Shown here piece after piece: positions 31,959-40,331 of a stretch of DNA of 64,000 nt; positions within the stretch are counted from its first letter, which is position 1, and each line of letters opens with the position of its first letter. A model generated the notes under the pieces. That model ran no database searches. It was not told where the DNA came from and saw nothing but the letters and a program-made list of their open reading frames with translations. This DNA comes from Bog-532 sp965277615. GTDB lineage: Bacteria > Actinomycetota > Actinomycetes > Streptosporangiales > Streptosporangiaceae. The stretch is from NCBI GenBank assembly GCA_965277615.1, contig CBDIDG010000005.1:2542001-2606000 (forward strand), written 5' to 3'. Both the position numbers and the translations under genes were made by a program.

Positions 31959-33368
31959 CGATCATGAGGTGTCTGGGCTTGCCCGCGGGGTTGTCGGGCC
32001 GGCGCGGGTGCTTGCGTTTGGCGCCAGCAATGTGGCGCCGGCTGGGGCGGTGGTAGGTGGACTGGTCATCGTCGTGTCTTACGCCGGGTTCGCGTCCCCC
32101 CTGGTCGTCCTGATTGCGTTCGCCGCGTCCTTGTGCTGTGCGAGCAGCATCGCGGAGTTCGCTCGCCGGCTGCCGTCCGCTGGTTCGCTTTACACGTACA
32201 ACAGCCGCGGGCTGGGCCGGCTCGGAGGGTTTCTGACGGGCTGGATGATGGTCTTCGCGTATGCCCTCTACGTGCCAGCCGGGATCGCGCTGACCAGCGC
32301 GTATGCCTCGCAACTCCTCGCCGACACGCTGCACGTGACTATTGCCGGCTGGGCGCTGTTCGTGGTCATCCTGGGCGCGGTGGTCGTGGTCGCCTACCTG
32401 GGCATCCGAACCTCATCGTCGGTCGACCTGGTCCTTGTCATCGCAGAAGTGGCCGTAATCGCGGCCCTTGCTATCACGATCCTGGCCAAGATCGGGCCCG
32501 AGCATTATTCGGCCGCGGTCCTTTCACCGGAATCGTCGCCAAACGGGCAGCTCACCGACATCACGAATGCAACGATTTACGGCGTCACCGCGTTTGCCGG
32601 CTACGAGGCCGTCGCCGCCCTCGGTGAAGAGGCGAATAATCCGCGTCGCTCTGTTCCCGCAAGCGCTACCGGTATCGTTATCGCGACGGGCATTTCTATC
32701 TGCTGGTGGTTTTCTCGGAGGTGTCCGGCGTAGGACGCCGGGGCATGTCCTCCTTCGCGCTACAGAGCAACCCGCTGGGCCATCTCGCCAGCCAGTACTG
32801 GTCGCCATCGGCGATATGGGCCGTCGAACTTGTCGTCGTGGTCACCGGCCTCGGCTTCGTTATCGCCTCACTGAACGCAGCCATCCGGGTCCTGTTCGCG
32901 ATGGGGCGCGAACGGGCTCTTCCGGCGTCACTTGCCCGGCTGTCCAGCCGTAATACCCCGGTCGTCTCGATTGTCTGCGTCGCCGCGATCACCCTGTTGC
33001 TCGGGTTGCCATTGACCTATGCCGACGGCGGCGTACGCACATTCCGGTATCTGGCCGGACCGTGCGGACTGTCGGTTGTCCTCGTCTACCTGGCCGTGAA
33101 CATCTCGGCCATCCGCGCATTCCGCACCGAGTTCCGCGACGAGTTCCGGCTCTGGCGGCATCTGCTCGTACCGGTAACGGCCATTGTGTTGTTCATGTTT
33201 CCCCTGTGGGGGATCCTTCATCCGCGCGCTCACAAACTGGTGGACCTGCTGCCTTTCGTCGCGCTCGGATGGCTCTGCCTCGGCGTCATCGCCGCGGGCG
33301 TCCTTCGGGCCCGACGGCCGGCCACCTTTGAGGCACTAGGCAGAGTGTTCATGCCAGGGGAGAAATAG
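31948..33368 (+). pseudogene. APC-family amino-acid permease, single frameshift
   Basis: Frame 1 from GTG 31948: GPARVLAFGASNVAPAGAVVGGLVIVVSYAGFASPL (TM1-2 of APC permeases), SSIAEFARRLPSAGSLYTYNSRGLG (consensus after TM2), up to GVTAFAGYEAVAALGEEANNPRRSVP and ATGIS at 32700. Frame 2 then continues FYLLVVFSEVSG, LGFVIASLNAAIRVLFAMGRERALP and ends at 33368. The total of about 470 residues and 12 helices is normal for the family. One base is missing near 32700; mutation or sequence error cannot be told apart. Would import an amino acid. Confidence 0.78.
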
Positions 33369-33427
33369 CAGGCAGGTGATACGCCGCTTTGTGGGAGGAG
33401 CCTCAGAGAACGCAGCCGATTCCCGGG

Positions 33428-33445
33428 TCACCCTGAGGCGGGTGA
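33428..33445 (+). promoter_or_regulatory. TCACCC-N6-GGGTGA palindrome upstream of STAS gene (site 8)
   Basis: TCACCC-TGAGGC-GGGTGA followed by TGACGCAGG, 131 bp before GTG 33576. The arms and the tail match sites 1 and 6. Confidence 0.55.
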
Positions 33446-33575
33446 TGACGCAGGCCCCGCTGCGATGGACGCTGGCGGCACCAATACCGGACCGGAGAAG
33501 CCATGCGTGATCCCTCAGTGACTTCCGCCATCGAGGCCGCGGTTCCTGGCCCTCGTACTTGCGCGGGTTCCCGCA

Positions 33576-33983
33576 GTGTTTGAGGATCCTTACCCCGTGG
33601 AGTGGACAGGCCGGCAGGCAGCCGTAACCCTGCCGGAGCACATCGACGTGTCCAACGCAGGCCAGATACGCGAGCAGCTGTTGTCGGTCATCAATCGCGG
33701 CGCTACTGCGCTGATCGTGGATATGACCGCGACAGCCTCATGTGACCAGTCGGGTGCTGAGGCGGTGGCGCGGGCCTACCAGCGCGCCGTGGCCAGCGGA
33801 ACGCAGATGCGGCTGGCGGTGACCACTCCCATTGTCCGGCGGGTGCTTAGTATCAACGGGCTCGATCGGCTGATCCCCATGTATCCCTCGCTCGAAGCAG
33901 CAGCTGCCGCCCGCGTTCCTACTGCAGCGGTCCCTGTGAGGCCTAAGCCTGGTCCGCATACGGCGCAGCTTTTAAAAAACTGA
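33576..33983 (+). CDS. STAS-domain anti-sigma factor antagonist-like protein
   Basis: A 135-residue cytosolic STAS protein: QAAVTLPEHIDVSNAGQIREQLLSVI, ALIVDMTATASCDQSGAEAVARAYQRA and LAVTTPIVRRVLSINGLDRLIPMYPSLEAAAAA. The Ser in CDQSG is at the place phosphorylated by anti-sigma kinases in SpoIIAA-like proteins. The C-terminal 25 residues are a Pro/Ala tail. No partner kinase or sigma factor is next to it. GTG 33576 is used, without a strong ribosome site. Preceded by an operator-like palindrome, suggesting it belongs to the same stress regulon. Confidence 0.78.
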   Translation: MFEDPYPVEWTGRQAAVTLPEHIDVSNAGQIREQLLSVINRGATALIVDMTATASCDQSGAEAVARAYQRAVASGTQMRLAVTTPIVRRVLSINGLDRLIPMYPSLEAAAAARVPTAAVPVRPKPGPHTAQLLKN

Positions 33984-33997
33984 AGCAGTTGGCGGGC

Positions 33998-35398
33998 TTA
34001 CGGCCGGTGTGCCGGGTGCCCTCGCCTTCGCAGCTCGCGAGTCGCCGCGGCGATGCGGACCTGAAGGTCGTTCGCCGACTCGCGGCCGAGCAAGTCCCCG
34101 TCGGCTGGGGTCCCTTGGATTCTGGCCGCCGCGTGCGCTGCGGCCTCCTCGATCAGCGCGTACCGGGCCGGAGCCGGCCGGGGCGTGGTGCGTGTAAGCA
34201 GTTCCCCGAGATCATGGGCGTGCGCCACCCGGGTGCCCAGATAGTGCGGGCGGCCGGCCCGTCTGGCCCGCGTGAGCAGTCCGTGATGCTGGTCGGGCTC
34301 GTTGAGTGCGTCCGGGCAGAAGCGCCGCAGGATGGTCTTGATGATCGACGTGTGGTCGAAGATCGTGCTTGATACCGAGCCTGGTTCGATCCATGGCGAG
34401 ATGGCAAGCGCCGGTACTCGCACGCCGTAGCGCCCGAAAAGCTGCGGGTCGTCGTCGGGCACACCGGGCGGCGCGACGTGATCGAAGAAGCCGCCGTGCT
34501 CGTCATAGAAGATGACCAGCAGCGTTTTCTCCCACTGAGGGCCGGTGGCCAGCGCGTGGTAGACGGCGAGAACGAGCTCCTGGCCGTCCTTGATGTCCGC
34601 CGGTGCGTGATCGTCGTTGGGCTGGAAGCCGATGGGGTTGAAGTTGCTGAAGTTCGGGTCGATCCAGGCGACCGACGGCAGGGTGCCCCGGGCGGCGTCC
34701 TCGAGGAAGCTCGCGGCATGGGAGTCGACCCTCTCGATCGCGGTTCTCCAGCTCAGGTTGGTCGTGCTGAAGAACGCGAACCTGTCGTGGTGGCCGAGCG
34801 TGTAGTGGGCGTCGGCGAAACGCAGGGTGCCCGCTTCGAAGGAATACCAGCGCCACGTGACGCCGTGGGCGTCCAGGTGCCGTACGAACGACGGCCGGTT
34901 GTACAGCGGGGGGAGGTTGTGCGGCAGGTCATCGCGGCTGCCCGCGGCCTGGCCGGAAATCGCGTAGAGGCGGTTGGGCCAAGTCGCGCCGGGAACCGAG
35001 CTGAACCAGCGATCGCAAACCGCGAATTCGCGTGCGAGGTGATCGTAGACCGGTACATCTGGCGCGCTGTAGTAGCCCATCACGCGGGCCGGATCCCCGT
35101 CCTCGATGCCGCGGCGCGCGAGCGTGTCGGCGAAGCTCGTGACGAAGCCGTTCATCGCGCCGCCGCCGATCTGCAGGTCGACCGAGGCGGCGGAGTGATC
35201 GGGATCATCGGCAATCGCCGTGGTGTCGAGATGGTAGATGGGATAGCGGCGCCCGTTGTGCTCGTTGGCGAACTCCCCGCGCAAACCATCGACATCGCTG
35301 CGGGCGCCCTCAAGCGAGAGATAGCCGAGCATGTGATCAAACGAGCGGTTCTCGAGCATCAAGACGACGATGTGCTCGACCTTGTCCAGGTTGGCCAT
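33998..35398 (-). CDS. Phospholipase C/acid-phosphatase-type phosphoesterase
   Basis: A 466-residue enzyme of the PF04185 family. Seen: KVEHIVVLMLENRSFDHMLGYL (metal Glu/Asn), SVPGATWPNRLYAISG (catalytic Thr in GATWPN), FYDEHGGFFDHVAPPGVPDDDP (Asp/Glu/His metal block) and RVPALAISPWIEPGSVSST. No Tat or Sec signal precedes MANLDKVEHIVV, so it may stay in the cytosol or use another route, unlike most family members. It would hydrolyse phosphoesters such as phospholipid head groups. A TCACCC-type palindrome lies 47 bp upstream. Confidence 0.87.
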   Translation of the reverse strand: MANLDKVEHIVVLMLENRSFDHMLGYLSLEGARSDVDGLRGEFANEHNGRRYPIYHLDTTAIADDPDHSAASVDLQIGGGAMNGFVTSFADTLARRGIEDGDPARVMGYYSAPDVPVYDHLAREFAVCDRWFSSVPGATWPNRLYAISGQAAGSRDDLPHNLPPLYNRPSFVRHLDAHGVTWRWYSFEAGTLRFADAHYTLGHHDRFAFFSTTNLSWRTAIERVDSHAASFLEDAARGTLPSVAWIDPNFSNFNPIGFQPNDDHAPADIKDGQELVLAVYHALATGPQWEKTLLVIFYDEHGGFFDHVAPPGVPDDDPQLFGRYGVRVPALAISPWIEPGSVSSTIFDHTSIIKTILRRFCPDALNEPDQHHGLLTRARRAGRPHYLGTRVAHAHDLGELLTRTTPRPAPARYALIEEAAAHAAARIQGTPADGDLLGRESANDLQVRIAAATRELRRRGHPAHRP

Positions 35399-35444
35399 GC
35401 CGCCCCCTCAGGCACCACGTTATCCACCCGCAGACCGGGGCAGC

Positions 35445-35461
35445 TCACCCTCGATGGGTGA
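35445..35461 (-). promoter_or_regulatory. TCACCC-N5-GGGTGA palindrome upstream of phosphoesterase (site 9)
   Basis: TCACCC-TCGAT-GGGTGA (TCACCC-ATCGA-GGGTGA toward the gene). The TGACGC tail is not conserved here. Confidence 0.45.
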
Positions 35462-35576
35462 ACATCCCCTGCGGAAACTGCCGTGGGGGGTCCTATCGCT
35501 GCTGCACGACTTCAGCACCCGAGGCAACCAGCCCTGACTCCGGGATCTCCAACGCCAGGCGGCTAAAACGGCGCCG

Positions 35577-36239
35577 TCAGCCTTCATATCCGCCGCCGAT
35601 AAAACGCATGATGATCAGGAACACGTTCAGCGGGTCGAGGAAGATTGACACGGCGATCAGCGGACCCGAATCCAGGTTCCGGCGCCGCCGCAGCCGCCGG
35701 AAGTCCACTGTGGCCCACCCGGCGAAGATCAGCAGGGCGAGGGCCGAGTAGATCACTGACCCGGGTGAGAGGTGCACGAAGATCAGCACGATCCCGGACA
35801 CGATCAGCAGCAGCAGCGCCACGTACGACGCCCGCAACAGCGCGGGCAGGTCCCGGCGGGTGGCGTAGCCGATCGCCCCGAATCCCGCGACGGACAGCGC
35901 GGTCACCCCGCCGGCCTGCCACAGAATCTGCATGCTCGTCCGGGTCAAGTACACCAGCACCGCTGAGGTCCCCGACCCGAGCAGCGCCCCGGACGCCAGC
36001 AGCAGCACGGTCGCGCCCGCCGTTGAGCGCCGGACCGTGAACTTCATGGCCACCAGGCAGATGAACGCAAAGACAAGGCTCGAGCTGCCCGCATCGTAGC
36101 TGCTGCCGCGGCCCAGGTACGCCCCCAGCGTGAAGCACCCGGCGGTGACCGCGACCAGTCCCATGGCCTGCCCGAACAGGGAACGGGTGCGGTCCGGGTC
36201 CGCAGTCCCGGGCTGCCCATAGGCCAGATCGCCCTGCAT
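35577..36239 (-). CDS. Bax inhibitor-1/YccA family membrane protein
   Basis: A 220-residue protein with seven hydrophobic helices beginning near residue 22 (FGQAMGLVAVTAGCFTLGAYLG) and ending in LIAVSIFLDPLNVFLIIMRFIGG, the usual C-terminal signature (D-x-x-N-x-F-L-x-x-x-R). This UPF0005/TMBIM fold includes pH-sensitive calcium leak channels; in bacteria its role is mostly unproven. ATG 36239 is used; a longer frame exists but reads against selO. It diverges from selO with a 75-bp gap. Confidence 0.85.
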   Translation of the reverse strand: MQGDLAYGQPGTADPDRTRSLFGQAMGLVAVTAGCFTLGAYLGRGSSYDAGSSSLVFAFICLVAMKFTVRRSTAGATVLLLASGALLGSGTSAVLVYLTRTSMQILWQAGGVTALSVAGFGAIGYATRRDLPALLRASYVALLLLIVSGIVLIFVHLSPGSVIYSALALLIFAGWATVDFRRLRRRRNLDSGPLIAVSIFLDPLNVFLIIMRFIGGGYEG

Positions 36240-36314
36240 ACCGCGATTCTTGCACCGCCAAGGCCTCCCGCCCAGGGCTGCTTGTGGTCGGCGGAGGTCC
36301 GTAACCTCGAAGGC

Positions 36315-37766
36315 ATGACCGTCGCGGCGAGCTTGTTCCGGTTCGAGGATTCCTATGCCCGTGAGGTGCCTGGCCTTTCCGTGCCATGGACGGCGGCCTC
36401 GGCGCCGGCCCCCGAGCTGCGGGTGCTCAATGAGGAGCTGGCGGTCGAGCTGGGCGTCGATCCCGCGGCGCTGCGAGAGCCGTCGGGCGTCGCCCTGCTG
36501 GTGGGGCAGGTCCCCGAGGGGGTTACGACGGTCGCGCAGGCCTACGCCGGCCATCAGTTCGGCATGTACTCTCCCCGCCTCGGGGACGGTCGCGCGCTGC
36601 TTCTCGGTGAGGTGATCGATGCCCAGGGTCGCCGCCGTGACCTCCATCTCAAGGGGTCCGGGCGTACCCGGTTCGCCCGGGGCGGCGACGGCAAGGCCGT
36701 GCTGGGCCCGATGCTGCGCGAGTACGTCATCAGCGAGGCCATGCACGGCCTTGGCATTCCCACCACGCGGGCGCTCGCGGTGGTCACTACCGGCGAACGG
36801 GTGCTCCGGGAGGAGGGGGCGCAGCCGGGCGCGGTACTCGCCCGGGTCGCCGCGAGCCATCTGCGCGTCGGCACCTTCCAGTACGCCGCCGCATCCGGCG
36901 ACCGGGACCTGCTGCGCGCACTGGCCGACTACGCCATCGCCCGCCACTACCCGGAGGCCGCCGGCGCCCCGAACCGCTATCTGGACCTGTACCGGCGCGT
37001 GGTCGGGGCGCAGGCGTCGCTGGTGGCCCGGTGGATGCTGGTCGGGTTCGTCCACGGGGTCATGAACACCGACAACACGACGATTTCCGGCGAGACCATC
37101 GACTACGGTCCGTGCGCCTTCATGGACACCTTCGACCCGGCCACGGTGTTCAGCTCTATTGACGAGCGCGGCCGTTATGCCTATGGCAACCAGCCAGGGG
37201 TCCTGCAGTGGAACCTGGCCCGGCTGGCCGAGGCCCTGCTGCCATTGTTTGATGACACCGTCGACGACAACAACGAGGCCGCCGCCGAGGCGGCCACGGA
37301 GGTCCTGAACGGATTCGCGCAGGCCTATGAGCAGCACTGGACCGAAGGCATGGCGGCCAAACTGGGGCTCGTGACACCGGACCGGGAGCTAACGGTAGAC
37401 ATCCTGAAGCTGATGCGGTGGCAAAAGGTCGACTTCACGCAGTTCTTCCGCGCGCTGTCGGCCGGCACCGCGCGGACGCTGTTCACCGAGCCGGAGCCTT
37501 TCGACCGCTGGGCTGCCCGCCGCGAGGCCCTGCTGCCCGCGGACCGGACCGCGGTGGCCGGCGCGATGAACCGGGTCAACCCCGTCTATATCCCGCGCAA
37601 TCACCGCGTCGAGGAGGCGCTGGCCCAGGCGACCAAGGGCGACATGGGGCCGTTCCACCGGCTGGTGGACGCCGTTTCCCGTCCCTTCGACGAGCGGCCC
37701 GGATTGGCGGACTACACCGGTCCGGCCCCCGCGGGCGCCCCGTACGTCACCTACTGCGGCACCTGA
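36315..37766 (+). CDS. selO: SelO family protein adenylyltransferase
   Basis: A 483-residue pseudokinase-fold enzyme that transfers AMP to protein Ser/Thr/Tyr residues, known to act in oxidative stress. Conserved: YAGHQFGMYSPRLGDGRALLLGE, HLKGSGRTRFARGGDGKAVLGP (nucleotide loop), LREYVISEAMHGLGIPTTRAL, GFVHGVMNTDNTTISGETIDYGPCAFMD (catalytic Asp and metal Asn/Asp), and the C-terminal YVTYCGT, where the Cys stands at the selenocysteine position of animal SelO. ATG 36315 fits the usual N-terminus (FEDSYAREVPGL). Confidence 0.92.
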   Translation: MTVAASLFRFEDSYAREVPGLSVPWTAASAPAPELRVLNEELAVELGVDPAALREPSGVALLVGQVPEGVTTVAQAYAGHQFGMYSPRLGDGRALLLGEVIDAQGRRRDLHLKGSGRTRFARGGDGKAVLGPMLREYVISEAMHGLGIPTTRALAVVTTGERVLREEGAQPGAVLARVAASHLRVGTFQYAAASGDRDLLRALADYAIARHYPEAAGAPNRYLDLYRRVVGAQASLVARWMLVGFVHGVMNTDNTTISGETIDYGPCAFMDTFDPATVFSSIDERGRYAYGNQPGVLQWNLARLAEALLPLFDDTVDDNNEAAAEAATEVLNGFAQAYEQHWTEGMAAKLGLVTPDRELTVDILKLMRWQKVDFTQFFRALSAGTARTLFTEPEPFDRWAARREALLPADRTAVAGAMNRVNPVYIPRNHRVEEALAQATKGDMGPFHRLVDAVSRPFDERPGLADYTGPAPAGAPYVTYCGT

Positions 37767-37853
37767 GGTTGGGGTCGATCCTGCCGAAGGCCGACCGACT
37801 CGCCTGCTCGGCGCGTTTTGCTCAGTGAGGCCGTAACACGCAAACTCAGGACC

Positions 37854-38576
37854 ATGAGCACCACTCTTGTCACGGGAGCCACACGAGGTGTCGGCCTTGA
37901 GCTGTCTCGGCGCCTCGCGGAGGCCGGCCACACCGTCTACCTCGGAGCGCGGGACCTTGGACGTGGCCGGGAAGTAGCCGAGCCGATCGGCGCGCGCGCT
38001 ATCTCGATCGACGTCACCGACGACGCCTCGGTTCACGCCGCCGTCGACCACTTGCGGCAGGAGGCCGGGGCGCTTGACGTCCTGGTGAACAACGCCGGAA
38101 TCTCCGGCGCGCAGCGACCGCCGACGGAGGCTGACGTCAACGACTTGCAAACCGTGCTCGCCACGAACGTCGTGGGCGCGACCCGGGTGCTCGGCGCCTG
38201 CACACCCCTGCTCGAGGAAAGTGCAACCCCGGTCGTGGTGAACGTCAGCAGCGCCGTGGGGTCGCTGACGCTCAATGCGAAGCCGGACGCGATCTGGTCG
38301 ATGCTGGCCTACCCGATGTCGAAAGCGGCCCTGAACATGCTGACCATCCAGTACGCCCGGGCCTTCCCTCGCTGGCGCGTCAACTCGGTGACACCGGGCT
38401 TGACGCTCACCGAGTTCACGGGTCGCCCCACCGACTCGGTCGACCTGGAGGCGTTCCGTCGTGCTGGCGGCAGGACGGTGGACGAGGCGGTGGCGATTCT
38501 GGTGGCGATGGCCACCATCGGCCCGGACGGCCCCACGGGGACATTCATCGGGAATGACGGGCCGCTGCCCTGGTGA
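37854..38576 (+). CDS. Short-chain dehydrogenase/reductase
   Basis: A 240-residue classical SDR. Start ATG 37854 (STTLVTGATRGVGLELSRRLA) gives the cofactor site TGATRGVG at residue 7. DVLVNNAGISGA, VVNVSSAVGSL (catalytic Ser), YPMSKAALNM (YxxxK) and VNSVTPGLTLTEF follow. LGARDLGRGREVAE suggests NADP preference through Arg after strand 2. It ends 60 bp before the convergent P450 stop. Substrate unknown; often annotated as a carbonyl reductase. Confidence 0.83.
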   Translation: MSTTLVTGATRGVGLELSRRLAEAGHTVYLGARDLGRGREVAEPIGARAISIDVTDDASVHAAVDHLRQEAGALDVLVNNAGISGAQRPPTEADVNDLQTVLATNVVGATRVLGACTPLLEESATPVVVNVSSAVGSLTLNAKPDAIWSMLAYPMSKAALNMLTIQYARAFPRWRVNSVTPGLTLTEFTGRPTDSVDLEAFRRAGGRTVDEAVAILVAMATIGPDGPTGTFIGNDGPLPW

Positions 38577-38636
38577 CGCCGGCGCGCTGACCAGCCGGGA
38601 GATCGATGTACCCGGCCGTTTGCTGGCCGGACGCGG

Positions 38637-39827
38637 TTATGACAGGCGGACGGGGAGCGTATCGAGGCCGCGGATGAGGGTGCTGCGGCGCCAGCGCAGA
38701 GAATCTGGAGGGATCGCGAGCGTCATGCCGGGGAACCGCGAGAGCAAGGCGCCGAAGGCGATCACGCCTTCCATACGGGCCAGCGGCGCGCCCAGGCAGT
38801 AGTGGATGCCGTGGCCGAAGGCCAGGTTCCCGCCCGCGTCGCGGCCAATGTCGAGCTGGTCGGGGACCGGGTAGCGCTCCGGGTCGCGGTTCGCGGAGCC
38901 GATCGCGACCAGCACCGCCTCGCGCGCGGGGATGAGCGTGCCGCCGATCTTCACCGCCTCGGCGGTGAAGCGGAACGTGGCGTGGTTGACCGGGCTGGTG
39001 TAGCGGAGCAGTTCCTCCACCGCGCCGGGCAGCAGCGAGGGGTCGGCGCGCAGCCGGGCCAGCTCGCCCGGGCTGAGCAGCAGCGCCAGTGTCCCGCTGC
39101 CGATCAGGTTGACCGTGGTCTCGTGCCCCGCCACCAGCAGCAGGAAGAGCATTCCCAGCAGCTCACGCTCGCTGAGCCCGTCGCCAGCGTCACGGGCGTC
39201 GATCAGGGCGGACAGCAGGTCGTCGGCCGGATGGGCCCGTTTGTCCGCGACCAGGGCCGTGAAGTACCCAGCCATCTCCGTCGCCGCCGTCCCAGACTCA
39301 GCCGGCGCCTCACCGGTGGACAGGATGGCCTGCGTCCAGGCGCGGAAGTCAGCCCGATCCGAGTCGGGCACGCCGAGCAGTTCGCAGATCACCGTGATCG
39401 GCAGCGGGAAGGCGAACGCCTCCAGCAGGTCAACCTGACCGCCGTCGGGCATCTCGTCCAGCAGCGAGGTGGTGATCTCGGTGACGCGCGGACGCAGCTG
39501 CTCAATCCGTCGGGCGGTGAACGCCTTGGTGACCAGCCGCCGGAGGCGGTCATGATCGGGAGGATCCGTGCTGAGCATGTGGGTGTCGAGCGAAGCGAAC
39601 CCGTCATCGGGGGCGGCGTTCCCGGGCCACAGCGTGCGCCAGTCTTTGATCAACCGCGGATCGGCCAGCGCGGCGCGGGCGTCCGCGTACCGGGTAACGA
39701 CCCAGACGGGATAGCCGCCGGGCATCACAACCCGGCTGACCGGGCCCTCGGCTCGCAGCCGCTGGTACACGGCGTAGGGGTTCTGCACGAACCCGTCGCC
39801 GAGCTGCTCAGTGGTGGAAGATGCCAC
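38637..39827 (-). CDS. Cytochrome P450
   Basis: A 396-residue soluble bacterial P450 (CYP107/105-like). I-helix AGHETTVNLIG (acid-alcohol pair replaced by E-T, as usual), ExxR in VEELLRYTSP, heme loop FGHGIHYCLGAPLARMEG with the axial Cys, and STDPPDHDRLRRLVTKAFTARRIEQLRP of the C helix are complete. No ferredoxin or reductase gene is nearby, so redox partners must come from elsewhere. The substrate cannot be inferred. ATG 39827 is followed by a normal N-terminus without a membrane anchor. Confidence 0.9.
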   Translation of the reverse strand: MASSTTEQLGDGFVQNPYAVYQRLRAEGPVSRVVMPGGYPVWVVTRYADARAALADPRLIKDWRTLWPGNAAPDDGFASLDTHMLSTDPPDHDRLRRLVTKAFTARRIEQLRPRVTEITTSLLDEMPDGGQVDLLEAFAFPLPITVICELLGVPDSDRADFRAWTQAILSTGEAPAESGTAATEMAGYFTALVADKRAHPADDLLSALIDARDAGDGLSERELLGMLFLLLVAGHETTVNLIGSGTLALLLSPGELARLRADPSLLPGAVEELLRYTSPVNHATFRFTAEAVKIGGTLIPAREAVLVAIGSANRDPERYPVPDQLDIGRDAGGNLAFGHGIHYCLGAPLARMEGVIAFGALLSRFPGMTLAIPPDSLRWRRSTLIRGLDTLPVRLS

Positions 39828-39929
39828 GATGCGCTCCGTCCGGGCTCGACGCCATTTAGTCGAGTACTATCTTAATTCCTTCTGCCGGGCCGCGGACACC
39901 GGGCCGGAGACGGGTAGCGGCAGTCGAGC

Positions 39930-40055
39930 TCAGTGCTTCTGAGGCGAAAGCCTGCTGGACGGCCCCAGGGCGATTTTGGTGCCAGCGAGCACACCCGTGG
40001 ACAGCGCCGCCAGCAGCAGGCCCGAGAATCGGGCGATCCTGTTGGCTGAAGTCAT
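39930..40055 (-). pseudogene. Truncated DUF1772-like small membrane ORF (41 codons)
   Basis: MTSANRIARFSGLLLAALSTGVLAG with one hydrophobic helix, then TKIALGPSSRLSPQKH and stop. This matches the first helix of DUF1772/anthrone-oxygenase-like proteins, which are about 150 residues, so it is probably a 5' fragment. GGAGG lies somewhat far (about 13 bp) upstream. Confidence 0.35.
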
Positions 40056-40212
40056 GCGGGCCAGATCTCCCTCCTGGGGTCAATAAACCCATCAGCCATT
40101 AATTAATGCTTTCCTGCCTTAGCTGACTCGGGATGGGGACGGGATCCGCTGTCGGCCAGCCCAGCCCGCGGCAAGCGGGTTGCGACGGTTACGGAAGGTG
40201 CAGCCGAGACAC

Positions 40213-40245
40213 TTTTACACGTGTGAAAAATTAGCCGGACGTCCG
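40213..40245. promoter_or_regulatory. Two adjacent palindromes upstream of the unknown cassette
   Basis: TTTTACACGTGTGAAA (40213-40228) is symmetrical with one mismatch around ACACGTGT. CGGACGTCCG (40236-40245) is a perfect palindrome. Together they precede the cassette start by about 70-120 bp and look like an operator region. Confidence 0.45.
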
Positions 40246-40331
40246 ATGTTAAAAGCAAACCTTGCTGGGCCTGCGTCACCGTGATATGGCGGATACAGGT
40301 AGCGGGGAAGTTGGCTGAGGCGGGGACGCCA

